This document shows positions 8,397-16,496 of a stretch of DNA of 35,849 nucleotides, one piece after another. The position numbers and the translations under genes were made by a program. The stretch lies in the NCBI RefSeq assembly GCF_002811475.1, contig NZ_NPDL01000015.1:1-35849 (forward strand), given 5' to 3'. Source of the stretch: Leptospira hartskeerlii. GTDB lineage: Bacteria > Spirochaetota > Leptospiria > Leptospirales > Leptospiraceae. The notes beneath the pieces were generated by a model, which worked only from the letters and a program-made list of their open reading frames with translations, was not told where the DNA came from and did no database searches. How positions within the stretch are numbered: the stretch's first letter is position 1; each line of letters begins with the position of its first letter.

Positions 8397-10328
8397 TTAG
8401 AAGCCTGCGTTAACTTGGAAGAAGAACATATGAGCCATAGAGGCCGTTCCGTTCGCTCCTGTCGCAACTCCTGTGTTCAAATGAAGACCTGCGGATTCAG
8501 TTCCGACTGCCTGAAGATTGTAATGATAGAGAGCATTTCTCTGATTTTTAACTGCATTACCTGCAGTCAGGATACCACCACCGATCCAGATGGAAACATA
8601 ATCGTTTACAACATACATCCAAGTAAAGTCGACCTCGTTGTATAGATTTTTTCCTGTTCCGCCTACCTGAATAGTAGTTTGTCCAACGCCATTACTTTCA
8701 GTAGAAGCTCCAGTATTTGCGGCACCATTAATCGCATACCAAGCATCCTGCGTCTGGACCTTGTTATTGACGATATAAGCAGCGTAGAATGTTCCGTAAT
8801 GGTCAGTCTTATAAGAAAAATTGAGATTATAAGAACTTAAGTTTTTAGTATCAATATTTTCAGAAAGACCTGAGACGTTATTCCAATAAGGAAATACTCC
8901 GAAACGAGGACCTGGAAGAGTTTGGAAGGTTCCGCTACTTCCGTCCGTACGATTATTATCACCGGATGCGTAAGTGTATTGGAAACCGGCTCTTAATTTT
9001 TCGAAGAAGGTATAACCAGTCTGTAGGACGTGAAATGAACCGGAATATCTTTGCGCCTGTGTACCGTAACTATGACCGGAAAGACCTGCTACATTATTCT
9101 GCACATAAGAGTCCAAAAGTGGATCCTTTACGGTTCTTTCTCCAGTCGCTCCTGTCTGCCATGCGCTTTCAATCGCCCAATCCAAAGCTCCCCAGAATCC
9201 ATCCTTAGGAAGGTTATTATTTGCAGTTCTATTGGTAAGTCTAAATCCGGTAGTGATCAAATCGCTCTGTTGTTTCGCCCAAGAGTTATTATAAAGATCT
9301 AAATCCGATTTAGCTCCTGCGATCGCGGTCTTTTTGGTCAAAAGCCCAATGGAGTAAACGTCCAGAGTAAACCAATCTTTTGCAGTTACAGAGTTATAAG
9401 TACCTACTATATACTGATCTGGTTGACCAGGATTTACTACAGTCGCCTTTTTAGTGACAGGGTCGGTGATGGTAATCGGTGCGTTAGCCGAAACTACTCC
9501 GTTTACACCATTCTGGTTGGCTGCAATCTTGGTTCCGAAGAAGTGGATCTTATAATTGTCCTGATCGAACATGATCCGAGCTCCGTCGTAAGATAAACCG
9601 TTCATGGTCCAGTTGGCACCACCGAGCATTCTTTGATCACCATACGCCAAAATTTGTCTACCTACCTGAACCTTAGCATCCAAAGGAAGCTTTTTCAAAA
9701 TAATAAAAGCTTCACGGAGGGTTGTTTGGCTCGGGATGGTAGTCCCAGATCCGGCAGCGGGGTTACTCGTTGTAGTCGCTCCCGCCCCATCGAAAGTGTT
9801 GGCACGAACGTCTCCAACGCTAGCTGGAGTTTCTCCTCCCCAGACTCTTGCATCTTGGAAAGTCACTTTTGCTGAAAAATAAGGACTAGGATCGATGATG
9901 AAAAATACCTGAGAGGTCTGCATCGCTCTGGAAGTATAACCTTTATTCGATTTATCGAATGCTAGGTTGTATCTGTCCTCGTATCTAGGACGAACATATG
10001 CGCCTATTCTGATCCAGTCGTTTAGCCATGCCTTTTTACGGTTTGCTACTTTTTTACCTAGTTCCGGTTCGAAGAATGTACTTCTTGTAAAATCTGGAGT
10101 TAGACCGCTAGTTTTCATAGTAGAAACATAACTGTCTTCTTCCTCCGCTGCGGACTTTTGAGGAGTTGCAGTGACCGGGGTTGGGCTAGGTTCCGCAGTT
10201 ACAGTACCTTTGTTCGCCGCTTGAGAAAATACGCTAGGGGAACCAACGGTCAAAAGCAGTAAGATTAAACTGAATTTACCGGCCGGTCGAATTTGGTGGA
10301 TTGTTTTAATGAATCGAAACATTTTCAT
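8397..10328 (-). CDS. Outer-membrane beta-barrel porin, alginate-export (AlgE)-like family
   Basis: A 643-residue exported protein. Residues 1-36 form a signal peptide (basic start, LILLLLTVGSPSVFSQ), followed by a Thr/Pro/Ala linker to about residue 65. The rest shows alternating polar/aromatic beta strands and ends in a terminal Phe (FFFQVNAGF), typical of outer-membrane barrels. The stretch PRYEDRYNLAF followed by LDAKVQVGRQILAYGDQRMLGG is characteristic of the alginate_exp domain family, in which many members are substrate-specific porins and not alginate exporters. GGAG sits 7 nt before the ATG at 10328. It is the first gene of the operon whose next six genes encode the Ehr complex, 12 bp away. 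The substrate is unknown; a small anion is possible given the SbtA neighbour. Confidence 0.75.
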   Translation of the reverse strand: MKMFRFIKTIHQIRPAGKFSLILLLLTVGSPSVFSQAANKGTVTAEPSPTPVTATPQKSAAEEEDSYVSTMKTSGLTPDFTRSTFFEPELGKKVANRKKAWLNDWIRIGAYVRPRYEDRYNLAFDKSNKGYTSRAMQTSQVFFIIDPSPYFSAKVTFQDARVWGGETPASVGDVRANTFDGAGATTTSNPAAGSGTTIPSQTTLREAFIILKKLPLDAKVQVGRQILAYGDQRMLGGANWTMNGLSYDGARIMFDQDNYKIHFFGTKIAANQNGVNGVVSANAPITITDPVTKKATVVNPGQPDQYIVGTYNSVTAKDWFTLDVYSIGLLTKKTAIAGAKSDLDLYNNSWAKQQSDLITTGFRLTNRTANNNLPKDGFWGALDWAIESAWQTGATGERTVKDPLLDSYVQNNVAGLSGHSYGTQAQRYSGSFHVLQTGYTFFEKLRAGFQYTYASGDNNRTDGSSGTFQTLPGPRFGVFPYWNNVSGLSENIDTKNLSSYNLNFSYKTDHYGTFYAAYIVNNKVQTQDAWYAINGAANTGASTESNGVGQTTIQVGGTGKNLYNEVDFTWMYVVNDYVSIWIGGGILTAGNAVKNQRNALYHYNLQAVGTESAGLHLNTGVATGANGTASMAHMFFFQVNAGF

Positions 10329-10355
10329 ATTGGTTCTCCGTGTTTTATTTGTCCC

Positions 10356-10382
10356 AAATATTAGAAATACTCTCTAATATTT
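10356..10382. promoter_or_regulatory. Operator-like palindrome upstream of the porin/Ehr operon
   Basis: A perfect 10-bp inverted repeat AAATATTAGA-N7-TCTAATATTT ends 27 bp before the porin start codon. It lies between the sbtA-like gene's terminator and the porin. It could be a transcription-factor site or, if transcribed, a weak AU-rich 5'-UTR hairpin. A second, shorter inverted repeat (ATCCC-N8-GGGAT, 10398-10415) lies just upstream of it. No clear -35/-10 pair was fixed. Confidence 0.5.
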
Positions 10383-10459
10383 AAAACCGGATATAAAATC
10401 CCCTAATTCAGGGATCGTCCAAAGAATTTTAATTTTTTTATATATTAAGCAAAAATAAA

Positions 10460-10484
10460 CCCTCCGAGAGAGACTCTCGGAGGG
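10460..10484 (-). terminator. Rho-independent terminator of the SbtA-like gene
   Basis: An 11-bp perfect stem (CCCTCCGAGAG / CTCTCGGAGGG) with a 3-nt loop starts 12 bp past the stop of the SbtA-like gene. Read on the minus strand it is followed by GTTTATTTTT, a good U-tract. It separates the transporter transcript from the porin/Ehr operon, so the two should be independently transcribed. Confidence 0.85.
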
Positions 10485-10496
10485 GAATAAAATACC

Positions 10497-11468
10497 CTAC
10501 ATGATAGCCTTAACTAAGTAGTGATACAATGGTATCCCGAGGATGATATTGATCGGGAATACGATGGATAATGCCACCGTAAGGTAGATACTCGGATTCG
10601 CTTCCGGGATCATATCCTTCATTGCTGCAGGAACCGCAATATAAGAAGCGGAAGCACAAAGAACTACGAACATCAATGCATCTCCTTCTGGCATGTGAAT
10701 CACCTTAGTGAGAAGTAATCCTACGCTTGCGTTGATAATCATTAATAGGATTGAAGCAGCGATCAGGAAGAAACCTACGTGAGTAAGTTCTTTGAATCTT
10801 TTTGCTGCAGAGATTCCCATATCTAAAAGGAAGAATGTTAGGATTCCTTTAAATAAGTCCTCAGTGAACGGTTTCTCAGCGTTCCAGCCGCTGTCTCCGG
10901 TCAAGTAACCTACAATCAAAGAGCCTACTAAAAGGTAGATAGAAGATCCGAATAATGCTTCATGAAAAAGAGCCTTCCAGTTGATCGATCCGCCGCCGTT
11001 TGCTTTGTTCTTAGAAAGTCTATCCAGGATAACAGCGATTACGATCGCCGGAGATTCCATAAGAGCCATACCAGCTACGATAAAACCACCGTATTCAACG
11101 TTCAAATTGTGAAGATAAGCGCCTGCAGTTACAAAGGTTACTGCACTAATGGAACCAAACGAACCGGCCAATGCGGCAGCGTTATGTTTCTCTAATTTGA
11201 CCTTGAGAATATAATACGCATAAATTGGCACCAAAGTCGCCATTACGCTACATGCTAAAAGAGTTAATGCATGTTCAGAACTAAAAGGAGTCTTGTAAAG
11301 CTCGTGGCCTCCCTTGAATCCGATCGCGAAAAGTAGATACATCGAAAAGAATTTCGAAAGAGCCTCAGGGATCACCAAATCCGATTTGAAGATGATGACT
11401 CCCATTCCTAAAAAGAAGAACAGTACCGGTGGGTTTAGTATGTTCTGTATAATCGCCGAATCTGCCAT
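10497..11468 (-). CDS. sbtA: SbtA-family sodium-dependent bicarbonate transporter
   Basis: A 323-residue inner-membrane protein of the Sbt_1 (SbtA, DUF897) family, which in cyanobacteria imports bicarbonate with Na+. Family features are visible: the opening NPPVLFFFLGMG, FFSMYLLFAIGFKGG (residues about 40-54), AGSFGSISAVTFVTA (about 101-115), a central hydrophilic stretch (LSKNKANGGGSINW), and a mirror-image second half (LDMGISAAKRF, MFVVLCASASYIAVPAAM). About ten helices are expected in two inverted repeats. The start has GAGGAG 10 nt upstream. The PII-like regulator SbtB, often encoded beside sbtA, is absent here. The gene ends at a strong terminator and diverges from a membrane-bound AraC-type regulator, a natural candidate controller. 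Substrate specificity is inferred from the family. Confidence 0.85.
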   Translation of the reverse strand: MADSAIIQNILNPPVLFFFLGMGVIIFKSDLVIPEALSKFFSMYLLFAIGFKGGHELYKTPFSSEHALTLLACSVMATLVPIYAYYILKVKLEKHNAAALAGSFGSISAVTFVTAGAYLHNLNVEYGGFIVAGMALMESPAIVIAVILDRLSKNKANGGGSINWKALFHEALFGSSIYLLVGSLIVGYLTGDSGWNAEKPFTEDLFKGILTFFLLDMGISAAKRFKELTHVGFFLIAASILLMIINASVGLLLTKVIHMPEGDALMFVVLCASASYIAVPAAMKDMIPEANPSIYLTVALSIVFPINIILGIPLYHYLVKAIM

Positions 11469-11991
11469 TTGGTTTTTTCTCCTCGGGTTTTGTTGTCCAG
11501 GTTTCCCGACTTTTTTAGTTCCTTCCTAAGTAGGAGACGAACTTATATACTACAAGACCTTCCAAGCTTATAAAATTGGACACTAAAAAATTCTGATTTA
11601 GGAAAAATTTTCTAAGATTTAGACCTTTGGACTTTTTGTGCTTAATTTATCAGCAGCGCAATTGGAATTTGTGGAGTTAATGACAGCATGGCATCATACT
11701 TTAGGACTAATTTAGGAATAAAAATTGAATTAGTTTTTTCTTAGAGAGTTTTAGAAAACTGAAGTCAAAATCTTTCCATTCAAAGTATTTTTTTATATTT
11801 TAAAGCTTATCGAAAATACAAGAATTAGAATTCCAAGATTATAAAGTTAGATAGTTGAGTTTAGATTTTTGGAATTTCTTATAATTTTGAACGAAATTCG
11901 ACCTGGGTATTATTTTTGCTAAAAAATGAAATGACTGGGGAAAAATACCTGGTATCCTACCTGGAAAGGGATTCACTGGTATTAGGCTTAA
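11469..11991. promoter_or_regulatory. Divergent regulatory region between the SbtA-like gene and the 7TMR-DISM/AraC gene
   Basis: This 523-bp AT-rich stretch holds no convincing gene and is unusually long for this compact segment. It should contain promoters in both directions. Visible elements: an imperfect palindrome TTAGG-N8-TCTAA (11598-11615) about 130 bp upstream of the transporter; a TTAGAGAGT (11741-11749) identical to 9 nt of the porin palindrome (minus strand); a possible -10-like TATATA near 11544; and four ACCTGG-like motifs (11901-11986) directly before the regulator gene. None is proven. Confidence 0.5.
11901..11986. repeat. Cluster of ACCTGG(T)AT direct repeats before the regulator gene
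   Basis: Four related motifs occur in 86 bp just before the 7TMR-DISM/AraC start: ACCTGGGTAT (11901), ACCTGGTAT (11947), ACCTGG (11959) and ACTGGTAT (11975). Direct repeats of this length are typical of AraC-family binding sites, so they may serve autoregulation or control of the divergent transporter. The evidence is the repetition alone. Confidence 0.4.
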
Positions 11992-13626
11992 ATGAAACAA
12001 TCCAGTTCTAGAATCAGAAATCCTTTCTACTCTAATATATATTTTCGATCTCTGGTTCTATTCTTCTTGGGAGCTACTGTTGTAAATTTTTTAAGCGCAG
12101 CACCCACTCTTCCTTCTGCTGATATCATTCGATTAAACCCTTCTTCCCCTGTAGAAAATATTAGTTCAAAAATGGAATACAGGTACAGAGGATACCAGTT
12201 CCGGCATTGCAAACCGGAAACGATCTCTTTTCTCCATCAGTTGGAATGGCATCATAATGCAGGGAATGTTCTTCGTTTAAAAAGAAGCCAGTCCGGAAAT
12301 TGGCTCAGATTCAGACTTGCAAATGAAGGAACAGAACAACTTTACAGGACACTCGTCCTGCTCTGGCTGAATGTACCGGATGCGGAACTTTGTTCTGTGG
12401 ATTCAAAGGGAAATTTCGAGGCAGGATTTGCAGGTTATGACCTGGATCCCATTTGGAATGATTTTATTTCTCCTCTTCCCCATTTCAATATTCGTTTGGA
12501 GCCTAAGGAAGAACGGACCTTCTACCTTTATGTATTATCCAACGAGGACATCAACTATCCAGTTCGATTATTATCAGAAGATGATTATATGGTCATCGTA
12601 AGACTGAGATCTGTTCTATTTTTAACTGTAGGATTCGTGCTATTTTTCGCCTTCGGTTATAACTTGTATCTCTATTTTAAGTCCAGAAAAGCCTTGTTTT
12701 TAGCCCTCCCCCTACACCTGACTGCAGTGGGAGCGACTCTGTATTTTTTACATGGAAAGGAATTTGCATCCATAGTAGGAAATGAGAACAATCTATTTCG
12801 CCATAACTACTTCTTATTTTTGGGGCTCACTCATATAGTTTTCTTCTTCTATTTGGCCGCATGGAATAAGGAGAATTCTGGTCTGGTCTATAGATCCCCA
12901 TTCTTCTGGTTGGTATGTTTTGCGGGGATTTTATATCCTCTCATTCCGCTTTATCAATTTTGGTATGATCATCGGATCTTAGTTTTAGTACTGAATTACG
13001 GATGTATGTTATTCTATTTTGGTAAGACCCATATTTCTTCCATTCGCAATAACACCGTCTACGAAATGTTTTTCATTTCCGTATGGGGCATTTTCCTTCT
13101 TCTGGATCTATACAAGACAATATTCCATTTCGACTTTTATCCATATAATAGAATGGCCGTGTATGGAGTATTATATTACCTTCCTCCCTTGACTGTGTTC
13201 GTATCGTTATTGTCGAGAGAGATATTGAGAAGAAAAGAAGAAGAAGGTTCTAATCGTAAAACCCATCTTTCTTCCTTGGATGTTAAAGATTTTGTAGTTA
13301 AGATAGAATCCTTACTGGAAAAAGAAAAAATTTATCTAACCAAGTCTCTAAAAGAAGAACATATGGCAAAAGAACTCGGGATCACAATCCATCAGCTTTC
13401 CGAGCTGATCAATACGGAGTTCAAAACCAATTTCCCATCTTTGATCAATCAATACAGGGTGGAAGAAGCTAAAGTATTGCTAAATGAGTTCCCGGATGAG
13501 AACACAACGGAGATAGGTGCGAAAGCAGGATTTAGTTCCAGATCTGCGTTTTATCTGGAATTCAAAAAGTTAACCGGAACTAATCCGAATTCTTATCGTA
13601 AAGAAAGTAGTGGCAAAAGCGCTTAA
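11992..13626 (+). CDS. Membrane-bound regulator: 7TMR-DISM sensor fused to an AraC-type HTH domain
   Basis: A 544-residue one-component signalling protein. Layout: signal/anchor helix (about 20-37), periplasmic beta-rich sensor of 7TMR-DISMED2 type (about 40-200), seven membrane helices (about 204-410, beginning [13 protein letters not shown]), a charged linker (LRRKEEEG), then an AraC/XylS-type double helix-turn-helix (about 429-540). The HTH shows [20 protein letters not shown] and the signature [24 protein letters not shown]. It probably binds an extracellular ligand and regulates genes directly from the membrane. It diverges from the SbtA-like gene across 523 bp. The ATG at 11992 has only a weak AGG upstream; no better start is visible. 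The stop codon interlocks with that of ychF (TTAA, 13623-13626). Confidence 0.85.
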   Translation: MKQSSSRIRNPFYSNIYFRSLVLFFLGATVVNFLSAAPTLPSADIIRLNPSSPVENISSKMEYRYRGYQFRHCKPETISFLHQLEWHHNAGNVLRLKRSQSGNWLRFRLANEGTEQLYRTLVLLWLNVPDAELCSVDSKGNFEAGFAGYDLDPIWNDFISPLPHFNIRLEPKEERTFYLYVLSNEDINYPVRLLSEDDYMVIVRLRSVLFLTVGFVLFFAFGYNLYLYFKSRKALFLALPLHLTAVGATLYFLHGKEFASIVGNENNLFRHNYFLFLGLTHIVFFFYLAAWNKENSGLVYRSPFFWLVCFAGILYPLIPLYQFWYDHRILVLVLNYGCMLFYFGKTHISSIRNNTVYEMFFISVWGIFLLLDLYKTIFHFDFYPYNRMAVYGVLYYLPPLTVFVSLLSREILRRKEEEGSNRKTHLSSLDVKDFVVKIESLLEKEKIYLTKSLKEEHMAKELGITIHQLSELINTEFKTNFPSLINQYRVEEAKVLLNEFPDENTTEIGAKAGFSSRSAFYLEFKKLTGTNPNSYRKESSGKSA

Positions 13627-14720
13627 GCGTTTACTCTAAAAAAGATAACGTCTCCATCTTGAACGATATATTCTTTTCCTTCGATCTTTAGTTTACCTTC
13701 TTCTTTTACTTTGTTCGGACTTCCTGTTCTGTCCAGGTCTTCGAATTTCATTACTTCTGCCCGAACAAATCCTTTTTCGAAGTCTGAATGGATTACGGAT
13801 GCGGCGATCGGTCCTGTGCTTCCAACACCTGTGGTCCAAGCTCTCGCTTCTACTTCTCCAGCCGTGAAGAATGTTACAAGTCCTAAAAGTTTATATGCAG
13901 CTTGGATCATTCTGTCTAATCCACTGCTTGTTTCTCCGATCTCACTTAAGAATTCTAATTGTTCTTCTTTGCTCAGACCTGAAATTTCTTCTTCGAATTT
14001 TCCGCAGAGAGTGACAACTTCTGCTCCTTCAGCCAAGGCCATTTTTTTTACGGATTCCACAATTGGATTTTCTTTGGCGATAGCTGCTTTATCTGTGATA
14101 TTCGCCACATATAAAACTGGTTTGGAAGTGATCAGGTTGAATGTTTTAACTAATTTTTGTTCTTCCGGTTTGATATCCGCAAGTCTAGCCGGTTTTCCTT
14201 CCTTCAAAACAGCTAGTATTTTATCTAAAACGGCAGTTGCTTCTTGTGCTTCTTTATTTCCAGCTTTTGCGTTTCTGGAAATTTTTTGGTACTGCTTTTC
14301 TACCGATTCAAGATCCGCAAAAATAAGTTCCATCGTAACGACTTGTGCGTCTTCTACCGGATCAATTTTACCGTGAACATGAGTGATGTTTTCGTCTTCG
14401 AATGCTCGGACTACATGGCAGATCGCATCCACTTCACGGATATGAGAAAGAAATTTATTTCCGAGACCCTCCCCTTGGCTTGCACCTTTTACCAATCCTG
14501 CGATATCCACGAATTCCATGATTGCAGGTATTTTCTTTTGGGGTTTGTAAATTTCTACGAGCCTGTCCAGCCTTGCGTCCGGGACTTCTACAATTCCCTT
14601 GTTTGGTTCGATTGTACAAAACGGATAGTTTTGCATTTCGGCACCTGCCTTGGTCAATGCGTTAAATATGGTTGATTTTCCTACGTTTGGAAGTCCTACG
14701 ATCCCGCAATTCAAGCTCAT
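13623..14720 (-). CDS. ychF: Ribosome-binding ATPase/GTPase YchF (OLA1 family)
   Basis: A 365-residue Obg-related P-loop protein of universal distribution, associated with ribosomes and stress responses; family members prefer ATP to GTP. Visible features: P-loop GLPNVGKST (8-16), switch region [30 protein letters not shown] (G3), an N-x-x-D in place of NKxD (YVANITDKA), consistent with relaxed nucleotide specificity, and the C-terminal TGS domain with [13 protein letters not shown]. The length is typical. It is a single-gene unit. Its stop codon shares the TTAA at 13623-13626 with the convergent regulator gene. Confidence 0.97.
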   Translation of the reverse strand: MSLNCGIVGLPNVGKSTIFNALTKAGAEMQNYPFCTIEPNKGIVEVPDARLDRLVEIYKPQKKIPAIMEFVDIAGLVKGASQGEGLGNKFLSHIREVDAICHVVRAFEDENITHVHGKIDPVEDAQVVTMELIFADLESVEKQYQKISRNAKAGNKEAQEATAVLDKILAVLKEGKPARLADIKPEEQKLVKTFNLITSKPVLYVANITDKAAIAKENPIVESVKKMALAEGAEVVTLCGKFEEEISGLSKEEQLEFLSEIGETSSGLDRMIQAAYKLLGLVTFFTAGEVEARAWTTGVGSTGPIAASVIHSDFEKGFVRAEVMKFEDLDRTGSPNKVKEEGKLKIEGKEYIVQDGDVIFFRVNA

Positions 14721-14788
14721 ACAGTCAATTTTTGAAAGAAAGAGAATCTGTAAATTCGTTTAGATTTATAGTCGGGAATAAGAAGTCT

Positions 14789-15745
14789 TTATTCCAGGAT
14801 CCAGGACTTATTCGATTCTTTGGAATTTAAGGTTTGGACTTCTTCATTAATACGGATCAGTCTTCCATTCCTAAAAAATAACTCTAAAATACTGATCTTT
14901 AAGGAATCAGGAGTTGCTCCACATCCAAAGCTATATTCTCCATTAAAGAAACGCAAAGCTCTCGGTGAAGATAATAGAACGATAGAAGGTAAAGTATCCG
15001 AAAGTTCTTTTTTAAAATTAGATAATCCTTCTGTGATCGGATTCTGATCTTCTTTCGGTTTTTCGCTCGGATCTTGAGCGAGTAAAAAGTGGAATATCTG
15101 AGACTCAGAAGTTTTGGAGAATTGAGTTTTAAAATCTGAGATCCAAGAAGATGGATTTTTTTCATCAACTTGTAGCGATTGGAAAGAAGGAGAATAAAAT
15201 ACAAAATTCAGTCCGCCTTCTTCCTTTACGGTTAAAATTCCAGGCGGGATCACAGGTTGTTTTTTTGCAGAAAGTTTAGGAGCTTTTTTTTTGGATTTTT
15301 TCTTAGAAGAAACTTTTGGTTTTGTTTTCTGTTTTATGGCCTTCTTAGGTTTCAATTTTTTAGTAGAAGGTTTTGTTGTTTCCTTTTTAGGAACTACAGA
15401 ATGATGACCGGTGAATATAATCTCTGCACCTAGATTTTTTTTTAGCCTTTCAACTTCGTCGGAGGTTTTAGGCAAATAGGGAGCAGAGACGAGTAGAATT
15501 GCCCCTCCTCCTTCTTGGATCTTTTGTTGTTTGTATCTTTTGTACCGAAGACCTAAGGTTTTTTCGAAATCGAATGGAGTTTCTTTTTCCGACTGCAGTG
15601 GACAGTAAACAACGAGTCCGATCGGAGAATCTTTTCTTTCCGATGACTGCGATTGGATCTGTAACGAAGGTCCTAAAAGAACTAAGGCAATTAAAACAAC
15701 CAGCGCACCTAACTTTTTGATCTCGAGTTTTGGAAGAAAATTCAT
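14789..15745 (-). CDS. Exported lysine-rich hypothetical protein
   Basis: A 318-residue protein with an N-terminal signal or anchor (KKLGALVVLIALVLLGPSLQ, 10-29), so periplasmic or membrane-tethered. Residues about 120-162 form a highly basic low-complexity linker rich in Lys, Ser and Pro, separating two alpha/beta-looking parts. The first part (GLVVYCPL, EGGGAILLVSAPYLPK, LGAEIIFTGHHS) is faintly like the start of a 5'-nucleotidase/metallophosphatase domain but lacks the Asp-His motifs, so I would not assign activity. The second part has a Cys-containing FNGEYSFGCGATPDS loop. It is translationally coupled to the upstream ferritin-like gene (ATGA, 15742-15745). Function unknown. Confidence 0.7.
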   Translation of the reverse strand: MNFLPKLEIKKLGALVVLIALVLLGPSLQIQSQSSERKDSPIGLVVYCPLQSEKETPFDFEKTLGLRYKRYKQQKIQEGGGAILLVSAPYLPKTSDEVERLKKNLGAEIIFTGHHSVVPKKETTKPSTKKLKPKKAIKQKTKPKVSSKKKSKKKAPKLSAKKQPVIPPGILTVKEEGGLNFVFYSPSFQSLQVDEKNPSSWISDFKTQFSKTSESQIFHFLLAQDPSEKPKEDQNPITEGLSNFKKELSDTLPSIVLLSSPRALRFFNGEYSFGCGATPDSLKISILELFFRNGRLIRINEEVQTLNSKESNKSWILE

Positions 15746-16410
15746 TTGGATAAAGAGTATTGAAAAACTTCTTTTCTTAAATTGAGAAAGTATTTTTGAA
15801 AAAGTCTTTGTTCTTTTTCCCTAAATTCTAATGTTCTGGCCTCGAATTTAGGATCCATTTTGGAAAGTTGGGAATTCATTTCGGAAAGATGAGATTCTTC
15901 TTCCTTAATAATACCTTTTAAGGATATTCCAGTGTTCTTTTGGTCCAAAATTCTGTCATAGGTTTCGTAGACCGAACCTGCTCTTTCTTCTATTAATTTT
16001 GTGACATATAAATAGCAGAGAAATGATTTGTTATGCTTCGGTAAGTTTTCCGCTTCGAAAGATCTCTCCACGGAAAGATCTAATTTTTGGAAATAGAAAA
16101 CGGCGGAAAATCCGCAAAGTAAAGAATCCTTTTCGAAATTTTGCGTGCTCGACGGTTTTACTTTTAATGCTATTTTTTTAAAATAAGCGGCATGTCTTGC
16201 TTCTTCCGAAGCATGTCTTAAGACCATTTCGGAGAGTAATGGGCCCGATTGACTTGTATGAATTTTACGAGAACCGATATGTTCCAAAAGAGAAAGAGTG
16301 TTTAACCATTTAAAGTGTAGCGAAGGAGAAGATACGATCTCAGTTAATAGAGAATCAATTTCCTCCGAAGAAATGTTTGGATTTGGCTTGGTATCCGTGT
16401 TTTGGATCAT
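15742..16410 (-). CDS. Ferritin-like diiron domain protein
   Basis: A 222-residue, mostly helical cytoplasmic protein. It shows the classic four-helix diiron ligand pattern: E43 (LLEHIG), E70-x2-H73 (EEARH), E141/E142 (KLIEERAGSVYE) and E171-x2-H174 (EESH). Two ExxH plus two further Glu is the arrangement of rubrerythrin, ferritin-like oxidases and related oxygen-activating enzymes. The substrate cannot be told. It is the first gene of a two-gene operon with the lysine-rich exported protein and diverges from ubiA across 86 bp. The start ATG at 16410 fits the coding pattern; no strong ribosome-binding site was noted. Confidence 0.75.
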   Translation of the reverse strand: MIQNTDTKPNPNISSEEIDSLLTEIVSSPSLHFKWLNTLSLLEHIGSRKIHTSQSGPLLSEMVLRHASEEARHAAYFKKIALKVKPSSTQNFEKDSLLCGFSAVFYFQKLDLSVERSFEAENLPKHNKSFLCYLYVTKLIEERAGSVYETYDRILDQKNTGISLKGIIKEEESHLSEMNSQLSKMDPKFEARTLEFREKEQRLFQKYFLNLRKEVFQYSLSK

Positions 16411-16496
16411 AGATACGATGATTTCCCCAGGAGGTCAAAAAATCATCCATTTTCGTTTTGGTTCTAAAAAATCTGCTTTCTAACTAACAGTATTCT

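Noticed and set aside
11469..11991. A small protein or structured RNA gene in the long intergenic region
   Set aside because: No frame with a credible start, ribosome-binding site and composition, and no stable stem-loop was seen; AT-rich regulatory DNA explains it better.
13711..14376. A 221-codon open frame opposite ychF
   Set aside because: It is the antisense shadow of a strongly conserved gene, with a Ser-rich, non-protein-like composition.
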